Assembly (NCBI GenBank): GCA_002050455.1
Contig: MWZA01000159.1
Span: 1-42,257 of the forward strand
From: Acidobacteria bacterium 5-1
Lineage (GTDB): Bacteria > Acidobacteriota > Blastocatellia > Pyrinomonadales > Pyrinomonadaceae
DNA: 42,257 nucleotides
Direction of reading: 5' to 3'
Shown: positions 24,924-32,423 of the stretch, piece by piece
How the letters are laid out: every line of letters starts with the position of its first letter
Numbering within the stretch: position 1 is the first letter of the stretch
Notes under the pieces: model-generated
The model's database searches: none
What the model was told of the DNA's origin: nothing
The model's input: only the letters and a program-made list of their open reading frames with translations
Made by a program: the position numbers and the translations under genes

Positions 24924-25670
24924 CTACGGAATTTTTCTGAGCATTTCAACCTCGCCCGCTTGGATAATTTTGATTTCTCTGTTTTCTGTTTGAATTCTCA
25001 ACGCGCCGTTTTCTTCGATTCCGCAAGTTTTGCCGTAAACAGTTTCATTTGTTAAAACCGCCCGAACTTCTTTGCCGAAAGCGTAAGAAGAACGCCGTGT
25101 CCATTGCTGTCGAATTTTCTCTGCGCCATTTTCACTTTTGAAAATTTCATAATAGTTTGCGAACTTTGCGGTCAGATTTTCCAACAGCTTTTCCAAATTT
25201 GGTATTTTATTCGTTTCTGCTCCAATTGATGTCGCACTTTCGGCGAATTCCGGTGGAAAATTCGATGATTTTAAATTGATGCCGATGCCGACGATAACCG
25301 CCAACCCTTTTTTCGTTTCTATTGCTTCCGCCAAAATTCCGCAAATTTTTTTTTCGTTAACGTGAATATCGTTTGCCCATTTAATATCTGGGTTTAATCC
25401 AAACGTTTGACGCAAAACATCCGTTACGGCAACCGCACTCATCAACGTCAGAAGCGGCAGAAAACGGATTTCGATTTTTGGGCGCAAAATAATACTAAAA
25501 TAAAGTCCGGCATTTTTTTCGGAATTCCAAACTCTGCCGTGCCGTCCGCGACCTTTTGTTTGCTCGTTGGCGATGATGCACAAACCTTCATCTGCACCGA
25601 GTTTTGCTTGGCGCAAGGCTTCCGAATTAGTTGATTCGATTGAATCGAAACGAAGAATCGTGAAATTCAT
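24924..25670 (-). CDS. birA: Biotin-[acetyl-CoA-carboxylase] ligase
   Basis: 248 residues. Activates biotin with ATP and attaches it to the biotin carrier of acetyl-CoA carboxylase. Motifs visible: STNSEALRQAK, the biotinyl-AMP loop TKGRGRHGRVWNS, then NAGLYFSIILRP and KWANDIHVNEKKICGILAE, with a C-terminal SH3-like domain (about 205-248). It lacks the N-terminal DNA-binding domain of E. coli BirA, so it is a non-regulatory (group I) ligase. Part of the ggt-egtD-birA-orf-coaX run. Confidence 0.95.
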   Translation of the reverse strand: MNFTILRFDSIESTNSEALRQAKLGADEGLCIIANEQTKGRGRHGRVWNSEKNAGLYFSIILRPKIEIRFLPLLTLMSAVAVTDVLRQTFGLNPDIKWANDIHVNEKKICGILAEAIETKKGLAVIVGIGINLKSSNFPPEFAESATSIGAETNKIPNLEKLLENLTAKFANYYEIFKSENGAEKIRQQWTRRSSYAFGKEVRAVLTNETVYGKTCGIEENGALRIQTENREIKIIQAGEVEMLRKIP

Positions 25671-25745
25671 ATCGGAGGTTCAGAGTTCACGCAAAGAGTG
25701 TGCTTTGTTCCGAAACAGACAAATCTTTAGTTTCAACCCTGAACA

Positions 25746-26714
25746 TTAAACAGGCTTCCACAAAGAATCGGTGTAATAATTTTTGCTGTCGAAAAAGTTT
25801 TTCTCAATTTGAAAACCGCTCTCTTTTGCTAATTCTGCAATCATTTTTAAACTGTATTTCTGCGAGATTTCCATAAAAATTGGCTCCCACGCCTCAAAGT
25901 CAAAGTTTTTATTGAGTGATTTAATAAAAACCGTCTGCTTTTTTTGGCTGATTAAAAACGACCGCGCCGCGCCTTCAATCGGATGATAAATGGCATAATG
26001 ACTAAATTCCTTTGGGTCAAAGTTCGCGCCGAGTTCGCGGTTTATTCGTTTCAATAAATTGATATTGAAAGCGGCGGTTACGCCTTGCTTGTCGCTGTAA
26101 GCGTCGAGAATCGTTTGCGGGTCTTTCTGCAAATCAAAGCCAATAAACAATAAATCATCTTTGTTCATTACAGCCCGCAATTCTCTAAAGAATTCTTGTG
26201 CCTGTTTCTGCCTGAAATTTCCGATATTTGAGCCGAGAAACAAAATAATTTTTCGTTTGGAAGATTTTGTGCTAAGAGTTTCCAAAGTTTTGAAATAATC
26301 ACCTTTTTCAGTTTGCATTAAAAGCTGCGGAAATTCCTTTTCGAATTTTGCCGTCAAGGTATTCAACGCTTCCGCCGAAATATCAATCGGAACGTAAGTA
26401 AAATCGGCGTTTTGCTTGAGAAAATAACTAACCAGAAAGGAAGTTTTCGTGCCGTCGCCCGCACCGAGTTCGATTAAATCAAACGGCGAATTATCAGCAT
26501 TGAAAGCAGAAAATATCTCGTCCGTTTGACGGGAAAAAACCTCAAATTCGGCGCGTGTCAAATAGTATTCGGGCAGTTTCATAATTTCCTGAAAGAGCCG
26601 GCTGCCTTCGTTGTCATAAAAATACTTGGAAGAAAGAAATTTCGGAGTCGCAGACAAACCGCGCATTACATCGTCGGCGAAAGTATTTTGTTTTATTTTG
26701 CTTGAACTGTGCAT
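25746..26714 (-). CDS. egtD: L-histidine N-alpha-methyltransferase
   Basis: 322 residues from the ATG giving MHSSSKIKQNTFADDV. The frame stays open to 27020, but that part lies within ggt. EgtD trimethylates histidine to hercynine with three SAM molecules, the first step of ergothioneine synthesis. Visible: LSATPKFLSSKYFYDNEGSRLFQEI, PEYYLTRAE, the SAM motif LIELGAGDGTKT and FLGSNIGNF. It is close to the usual 320 residues. No egtB or egtC is adjacent; the rest of the pathway must be elsewhere or absent. It follows ggt by 85 bp on the same strand. Confidence 0.93.
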   Translation of the reverse strand: MHSSSKIKQNTFADDVMRGLSATPKFLSSKYFYDNEGSRLFQEIMKLPEYYLTRAEFEVFSRQTDEIFSAFNADNSPFDLIELGAGDGTKTSFLVSYFLKQNADFTYVPIDISAEALNTLTAKFEKEFPQLLMQTEKGDYFKTLETLSTKSSKRKIILFLGSNIGNFRQKQAQEFFRELRAVMNKDDLLFIGFDLQKDPQTILDAYSDKQGVTAAFNINLLKRINRELGANFDPKEFSHYAIYHPIEGAARSFLISQKKQTVFIKSLNKNFDFEAWEPIFMEISQKYSLKMIAELAKESGFQIEKNFFDSKNYYTDSLWKPV

Positions 26715-26799
26715 TTTAACTGCTCTTTTAAAAAATTTCAGCTCATAATTGTTTTGACAAAGTAACTTGCAGCAATCTTGTCTTTTGAAATTTTCCAGA

Positions 26800-28530
26800 T
26801 TAATAACCGACCGCTTCGCCGTCGCTTCTTGAATCAATTGCGCCAAACCGCACGCCCTTTTCATTAATCGAAATGCCGGTTGCCGAAGCAATATTAATTG
26901 GCTTTGCGGCAAATTTATGCCCAAGTTTTTCAAGTGCCGTGCGAGTGTCGGGCGACATTCCGTAAGGCTCGAAAAGAATTTCATCGGGAAACCATTGGTG
27001 ATGAATGCGCGGCGCGTCAATCGCTTCCTGAATGTTCATATCGTGGTCAATCATATTTATAACGATTTGCAAAACGGAAGTAATAATTCTCGGTCCGCCT
27101 CGCGCGCCAACCGCAAACCACAAAGAGCCGTCTTTGCGGAGAACAATTGTCGGTGTCATCGAAGAAAGCGGACGTTTTTTTGGTTGGACGGAATTTTTTT
27201 CGCCTTGAATCAAACCAAACATATTCGCTTTGCCGGGCTGCGCCGCAAAATCGTCCATTTCGTCATTTAAAAGAACGCCCGTGCCTTTGGCAGTTACGGC
27301 TGAACCATATAAATCGTTGATTGTATATGTATTTGTTACGACATTTCCGTCTGCGTCAACGATTGTAAAATGGGTTGTGTCCATTGATTCTCTGCCGATG
27401 ATTTCACCGTGTTTGATGTCCGAACTTTTTGAGGCTTTCGTTAAATTAATTGTGGCGCGTCTTTTTTCGGCGTAATTTTTATCAATTAAAGTTTTCGTCG
27501 GAACATTCGCAAAATCAGGGTCGCCCATAAATTCAGCGCGGTCAGCAAAAGCGCGGCGCAGCACTTCGGTCAAAAGGTGATATTTTTCCGACGAATTATA
27601 GCCCATTGAACGCAAGTCATATTTTTCCAGCATATTCAAACTTTGAAGCAGAACGATTCCACCCGAAGACGGCGGCGGCATCGAAATAATTTCGTAACCG
27701 CGATATGTTCCGCGCACCGGCGTTCTTTCCTTCGGCTGGTAATTTTTCAAATCTTCCAGAGTCATCAAACCATTGTGAGCCTTCATATCGGCGGCGATGA
27801 GTTGCGCGGTTTCGCCTTCGTAAAATCCTTTTGCACCGTTCTTTTCGATTCTTCCAAGCGTTTGGGCAAGTTCGGGCTGTTTTAAAATGTCGCCTTCTTC
27901 GTAAAATTTACCGTTATTTAAAAAGATTTTTTTGCTGTCTTCATATCGTTCGAGACTTTCTTTATATGCTTTGAAAAGATTTGCCAAGCGATAGCTTAAA
28001 ACATAACCGTCTTGCGCTATTTTTCGCGCCGGTTCGACCAATTCCGACCATTTTAGTTTGCCCGAACCGTATTTTTTGAATGCTAATTCGAGTCCGGCGG
28101 TTGTGCCGGGAACTCCGGCGGCGCGGTAACCAATAGTGGAAGAGCCTTCGCCTTTGATAAGTTTTCCGGTTTCATCAAGATAAATATTTCTGGTTGCCGC
28201 CTGCGGTGCCATTTCGCGGTAATCAATCGCTGCGGTTTTACCGTCTTTAAATCGCACGAGCATAAATCCGCCGCCGCCCAGGTTTCCTGCTTCGGGATAA
28301 ACTACTGCTAAAGCCAACGCCGTCGCAACTGCCGCATCAATCGCATTGCCGCCTTTTTTTAACACTTCCACGCCGATTTTTGAAGCAAGTTCATGCTGCG
28401 AAGCAACAATGGCGTGTTTCACCCGAACCGGTTCGCGCCATGAAGCAAAAATCCTTAATTCACGCGGAGTAAACGATAAGAATAAAGCTGTTATAAAAAA
28501 TAACACAGCAGATTTTTTAACGGATTTCAT
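26800..28530 (-). CDS. ggt: Gamma-glutamyltranspeptidase
   Basis: 576 residues from the second of two close ATGs, which has AGGA at good spacing. An exported N-terminal-nucleophile hydrolase that removes or transfers the gamma-glutamyl group of glutathione and related compounds. It has a signal peptide (about 5-23) and a large-subunit start HAIVASQHELASKIGVEVLKKGGNAIDAA. The self-cleavage/catalytic threonine is in SMDTTHFTIVD (about residue 384). Small-subunit substrate residues follow in NDEMDDF and PLSSMTPTIV. Complete and probably active in the periplasm. First gene of the minus-strand run; placement next to egtD may link it to thiol metabolism, an inference. Confidence 0.95.
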   Translation of the reverse strand: MKSVKKSAVLFFITALFLSFTPRELRIFASWREPVRVKHAIVASQHELASKIGVEVLKKGGNAIDAAVATALALAVVYPEAGNLGGGGFMLVRFKDGKTAAIDYREMAPQAATRNIYLDETGKLIKGEGSSTIGYRAAGVPGTTAGLELAFKKYGSGKLKWSELVEPARKIAQDGYVLSYRLANLFKAYKESLERYEDSKKIFLNNGKFYEEGDILKQPELAQTLGRIEKNGAKGFYEGETAQLIAADMKAHNGLMTLEDLKNYQPKERTPVRGTYRGYEIISMPPPSSGGIVLLQSLNMLEKYDLRSMGYNSSEKYHLLTEVLRRAFADRAEFMGDPDFANVPTKTLIDKNYAEKRRATINLTKASKSSDIKHGEIIGRESMDTTHFTIVDADGNVVTNTYTINDLYGSAVTAKGTGVLLNDEMDDFAAQPGKANMFGLIQGEKNSVQPKKRPLSSMTPTIVLRKDGSLWFAVGARGGPRIITSVLQIVINMIDHDMNIQEAIDAPRIHHQWFPDEILFEPYGMSPDTRTALEKLGHKFAAKPINIASATGISINEKGVRFGAIDSRSDGEAVGY

Positions 28531-28651
28531 AATCATTCCTGAATGTCCAACAAAAAAGATTTACTGATGATAATATAATGAGTAATTTTTGATTTCACAA
28601 AGAGGAATTTTCATTTTTAACTATTATTTCCCAAATTAATAAGTAAAAAAC

Positions 28652-28680
28652 TTGGCAAAAAGGTGAAAAAGTAGTAAAGT
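28652..28680 (+). promoter_or_regulatory. Possible promoter of the C25 peptidase gene
   Basis: TTGGCA (28652-28657), 17 bp, TAAAGT (28675-28680), both fairly close to sigma-70 consensus. A separate dyad follows, TTTAGATT (28704-28711) and AATCTAAA (28730-28737), exact inverted 8-mers that could be an operator or an RNA stem in the leader. Confidence 0.45.
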
Positions 28681-28783
28681 TTGGAAAGTCTACCAAATTA
28701 ATGTTTAGATTTTCTTTGCATAATCACATAATCTAAAGAAAATAATCAGGCTGTATTTTTTTTACAGGGAGTAAAAGGTTGTT

Positions 28784-31366
28784 ATGAAAAAAGGACTGGT
28801 CGTCGTCGTTTTATTGAGTTTGGGTTTGCTGTTTCATACACCAATTTCGGCGCAAAACCTAAATAAAACTAACAAAATCGAAAGTTTCAAAAAAAATTCG
28901 GTTAAATACATTCGTGCGGAGGCGTTTTCCGACGGCAGCGGCGTTTGGCTCGAATGGGAAACGGAGTTTGAACGGGGAAATCTGGGTTTTTACGTCTACC
29001 GCGTTGTTGGCGATAGCCGGGAACTTGTCAGCTCGTCTCTAATTCCCGGCATGTATTTGCAGATGCGTGATGCTCAGATTTCCGGGCAAAAGTATTCAAC
29101 CTTCGATGAGAAAGGTGATTTAAACTCTTATTACATTATCGAAAGTTTGAATATAAATGGAGAAAAACAAAGTATCAACCCGGTTTTTCCAAAATATGTC
29201 GGCGATTTAACCGCTGTTGCGGGCAGTTCATCCGAATCTTTGAAAATAGAGTCTGAAAAGGCGAATCCGTTTATTCTGCGAAATGAAAATATCTTACCGA
29301 AGGATTTACAATCTGAAGTCGAAGGTAATAGACCGCAGGCGGATGCCACCACGCAGCGGCGGGTCGCCGCGCAGCCGGGCGTTAAAATCGGCGTAAAAAA
29401 AGAAGGTTTTTACCGGGTTTCGCGTGCCGAACTTCAAACGGGCGGTTTTGATGTAAATGCTCCGAGCGCGTTCTGGCAGCTTTATAAAGATGGCGTTGAA
29501 CAAGCCATTATTGTTGCGCCAAACGGCGATTATATCGAGTTTTACGGCAATGGAATTGATACGCGCGATACCGACACGCAAATTTATTTTTTGACAGTCG
29601 GCACGGAGAGTGGCAAACGAATCGGAACAAGTTTTCTACGTTCAATTGGTGGACGGGTTTTGTCAAACAGTTTTTTACAAACCATTTTTTATAAAGAGCG
29701 GACCAACTATGCAACAAATATTTTCAATGGTGAAGCCGAAAACTTTTTCGGTAGAGTTATTAATAATACTCCAACGACAATAGATTTGAATTTGCCGGCG
29801 ATTGATTTCAGCGCGGCTAACTTTTCTTTTGACTTAACAATCCAGGGAGTTACCCCAGCTACTCATCAAATAAGAGTTACGTTAAACAATGTCGAAGTCG
29901 GAACGCTAACGGCAAGCGGCTTTGCTTCACGGACGCAGCGTTTTGATATTCCGACATCTGTGCTGAATTCGGGTGCTAACAGTTTGACTTTGCAAAGTTT
30001 TGGCGGCACGTCCGACATCTCCCTTTTTGATAATATCAAAATAAATTACGCCAGTCGTTATCAAGCTCGGCAAAATCAACTTTCATTTTATACGAAGAAT
30101 TACAAAGCAAGTTATTTGAGCGGTTTTTCTTCACCAAACATCCGGGTTTTTGATATAACTTATCCGGACAGCCCGCGAGTTTTTGGAAATCTGGCAATTG
30201 AGCAAACAACCAATAATGGTTATCAAGTTTATCTACCGGCTAATCGCGGTCGGGTGATGTTTGCGGTGGAAGATTCCGCAATTTTAGCAGCGGCTTCGAT
30301 AACACCCAATTCACCTTCGGCTTTATCAAACGTTACGCGCAGCACTCAATTAGTCGTTATTTCTTACAAAGATTGGTTGACCGAGGCAAATAACTGGGCA
30401 AATTATCGCCGCTCTCAGGGAATGAATGTTGAGGTTTTCAATGTTGACGATGTTTATGATGAATTTAGTTTTGGGGCAAAAAGCCGGGAAGCAGTTAAAA
30501 GTTTTCTCGAATATACCCAAAACAGTTGGCAAACCCGACCAGGTTATGTTTTGTTGATGGGTGATGCCTCTTATGATCCGCGAAATTACAGGGGAGCCGG
30601 GGCGTTTAATTTCGTTCCAACAATGATGGTGGAAACTATTTATTTGGAAACGGGCAGCGACGAGGCTTTGGCAGATTTTAATAATGATGGTTTAGCCGAA
30701 ATCGCCATCGGGCGAATTCCCGCCCATACTGCTTCGGATATTACTCAGGCATTAAATAAAGTTTCTACTTTTGAGCAGACGGTTGCGACTCAAGGATTAA
30801 GTAGAGGAATAATTTTTGCCAGCGATTTACCGGACGGCTACGATTTTGCCGGAATAAGCAACAGGTTACGCAGTCAATTACCACCCAGCGTGAGCAGTAT
30901 TATGATAAATCGTGGTGAACCCGATGCACGAACCCGTCTTATTAATGAAATAAACAACGGAAGATTTATCGTTAATTACACGGGACACGGTAATACCACC
31001 GCTTGGGCGTCATCACCGACCTTTTTTGGTAGTGCGGACGTAGCGAATCTTACGAACGGCAATAGATTATCAATTTTTACGATGTTGACTTGTCTAAACG
31101 GTTATTTTATACAAAACCTGGACTCTTTGGCAGAAACGCTTCTGAAAAAACAAAATGGCGGCGCGGTGGCGGTTTGGGCTTCTTCGGGTGAAACTACACC
31201 TGATATTCAAGAAATAATGGCGACGCGCTTTTTCAGTCAAGTTGGTGGAAGCAATACAATGCGGTTGGGTGATTTGATAAAAGATGCCAAAACGGTTATT
31301 CCCGGCGGACGCGATGTGCGGCTCTCTTGGGTTCTGCTTGGCGACCCGACCTTGAAAGTCAGATAG
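28784..31366 (+). CDS. Secreted C25-family (gingipain-like) cysteine peptidase
   Basis: 860 residues with a signal peptide (about 3-24, ending PISAQ), an N-terminal beta-rich part (35-400) and a C25 peptidase domain (about 520-860). The likely catalytic pair is His in NYTGHGNTTAW (near 733) and Cys in MLTCLNGYF (near 769). The protein stops right after the peptidase domain (SWVLLGDPTLKVR) and lacks the C-terminal type IX secretion signal that Bacteroidetes homologues carry, so export here must use another route or the protein stays periplasmic. A GGGAG ribosome site precedes the ATG. A terminator follows at 31474. Confidence 0.9.
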   Translation: MKKGLVVVVLLSLGLLFHTPISAQNLNKTNKIESFKKNSVKYIRAEAFSDGSGVWLEWETEFERGNLGFYVYRVVGDSRELVSSSLIPGMYLQMRDAQISGQKYSTFDEKGDLNSYYIIESLNINGEKQSINPVFPKYVGDLTAVAGSSSESLKIESEKANPFILRNENILPKDLQSEVEGNRPQADATTQRRVAAQPGVKIGVKKEGFYRVSRAELQTGGFDVNAPSAFWQLYKDGVEQAIIVAPNGDYIEFYGNGIDTRDTDTQIYFLTVGTESGKRIGTSFLRSIGGRVLSNSFLQTIFYKERTNYATNIFNGEAENFFGRVINNTPTTIDLNLPAIDFSAANFSFDLTIQGVTPATHQIRVTLNNVEVGTLTASGFASRTQRFDIPTSVLNSGANSLTLQSFGGTSDISLFDNIKINYASRYQARQNQLSFYTKNYKASYLSGFSSPNIRVFDITYPDSPRVFGNLAIEQTTNNGYQVYLPANRGRVMFAVEDSAILAAASITPNSPSALSNVTRSTQLVVISYKDWLTEANNWANYRRSQGMNVEVFNVDDVYDEFSFGAKSREAVKSFLEYTQNSWQTRPGYVLLMGDASYDPRNYRGAGAFNFVPTMMVETIYLETGSDEALADFNNDGLAEIAIGRIPAHTASDITQALNKVSTFEQTVATQGLSRGIIFASDLPDGYDFAGISNRLRSQLPPSVSSIMINRGEPDARTRLINEINNGRFIVNYTGHGNTTAWASSPTFFGSADVANLTNGNRLSIFTMLTCLNGYFIQNLDSLAETLLKKQNGGAVAVWASSGETTPDIQEIMATRFFSQVGGSNTMRLGDLIKDAKTVIPGGRDVRLSWVLLGDPTLKVR

Positions 31367-31473
31367 TTTTTACCGCATTTGGTTTTGGAAAATTTGCAGT
31401 TTTTAACGTGAATTGTTTTTTGTCAAAAAAAAGCGATTGAGCAGAAATAGGAAACATTAAATTAAAAATGAAG

Positions 31474-31514
31474 AAGTGAATTGTCTTGAATAAGAGGCAG
31501 TTCACTTTTTTTGA
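31474..31514 (+). terminator. Intrinsic terminator after the C25 peptidase gene
   Basis: 12-bp stem AAGTGAATTGTC (31474-31485) with GGCAGTTCACTT (31496-31507), including two G-U pairs, followed by a run of Ts. Confidence 0.8.
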
Positions 31515-31547
31515 TTATCTAAGTTAAAATAAACTTGAGGTAAAACT

Positions 31548-32168
31548 ATGGCGAGCAACATTCAACCAATTTATTCAGCCGACGTTCCATTTCCGGTTCA
31601 GCCTTTTAGTTTGGATTTTCATTCGGCGCGGCTCACCGAAAAGCAGTTTGAAGAACTCTGTCGCAACAATCCCGATATGAAGTTTGAGCTTTCCGCCAAA
31701 GGAGAACTAATCATTATGCCGCCGACAAGTATGGAATCAGGTTGGAGAAATTCTGACCTGACAACTGAAGTTACAATCTGGGCAAGAAAAGATAAAACTG
31801 GAGTTGTTTTCGATTCTTCGACAATGTTCACGCTTCCGAACGGCGCAAAGCGTTCACCCGACGTATCTTGGATTTTAAGGGAAAGAGTTGAAAAATTAAG
31901 TTTGGCTGAACGCAGAAGATTTGCGCGAATCGTTCCCGATTTTGTCATCGAGCTTCGTTCTCCAACCGACGGTTTGGAAGATTTGCAGGACAAAATGGCG
32001 GAATATATCGAAAACGGCGTCAGACTCGGCTGGCTGATTGACCCGATGGAAAAAAAGGTTCACATTTATCGCGGAAATGGTGAGATTGAAATTTTAGATA
32101 ATCCTGAAAAAGTAAGCGGCGGAGATGTTTTGAAAGGATTTGAACTAAATCCGCGTGAAATTTGGTGA
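31548..32168 (+). CDS. Uma2-family (DUF820) putative endonuclease
   Basis: 206 residues. Uma2 proteins have a restriction-endonuclease-like fold and are abundant in cyanobacteria and some Acidobacteria; their role is unknown and many are thought to accompany mobile DNA. Family landmarks: FELSAKGELIIMPPTS, KRSPDVSWIL (conserved PD), PDFVIELRSPTDGLEDLQDKMAEYIENG (E-L-R-S at the position of E-x-K) and LGWLIDPMEKKVHIYR. A short GAGG lies 9 bp before the ATG. It is followed by a terminator at 32309. Confidence 0.9.
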   Translation: MASNIQPIYSADVPFPVQPFSLDFHSARLTEKQFEELCRNNPDMKFELSAKGELIIMPPTSMESGWRNSDLTTEVTIWARKDKTGVVFDSSTMFTLPNGAKRSPDVSWILRERVEKLSLAERRRFARIVPDFVIELRSPTDGLEDLQDKMAEYIENGVRLGWLIDPMEKKVHIYRGNGEIEILDNPEKVSGGDVLKGFELNPREIW

Positions 32169-32191
32169 AATTCGGCAAGGCTTTCGAGTTG

Positions 32192-32226
32192 ACTCACAAC
32201 TCACAACTCTATAAACTCTTAACTTC
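32192..32226. repeat. Inverse GAGTTTA/GAGTTGT heptamer repeat
   Basis: Minus strand reads GAAGTTAAGAGTTTATAGAG followed by two TTGTGAG-type units. It is related to 21847-21866. Confidence 0.7.
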
Positions 32227-32308
32227 AAGATGTGGTGAGTTACAGCGACTTGCGACCACGAAAAAAATCGCTAAACAGCTTTTGAGTTTTAATTTAATTT
32301 TCCGAAAG

Positions 32309-32345
32309 AAAACTCTGCGCTTGTTTGGCGCGGAGTTTTTGTTTT
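32309..32345 (+). terminator. Intrinsic terminator after the Uma2 gene
   Basis: AAAACTCTGCGC (32309-32320) pairs with GCGCGGAGTTTT (32328-32339) with one G-U pair, loop of 7, followed by TGTTTT. Confidence 0.85.
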
Positions 32346-32346
32346 A

Positions 32347-32423
32347 AGAAGTCAGAAACCAGAAGTCAGAATCCAGAATAAAAGGATTTCTATTGACTAC
32401 TGATTTCTGACTACTGGCTACTT
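32347..32423. repeat. Paired inverted heptamer arrays abutting the metH start
   Basis: Left arm 32347-32378: units AGAAGTC, AGAAACC, AGAAGTC, AGAATCC. Right arm 32384-32423, minus strand: AGTAGCC, AGTAGTC, AGAAATC, AGTAGTC. The right arm touches the metH ATG, leaving no Shine-Dalgarno sequence. Confidence 0.9.

Noticed and set aside
26715-27020. N-terminal extension of egtD to 27020
   Set aside because: It overlaps the end of ggt in another frame and the family N-terminus begins at 26714.
32169-32423. Cobalamin riboswitch before metH
   Set aside because: The gap is filled by a repeat, a terminator and paired heptamer arrays; no B12-box-like conserved segment was seen.
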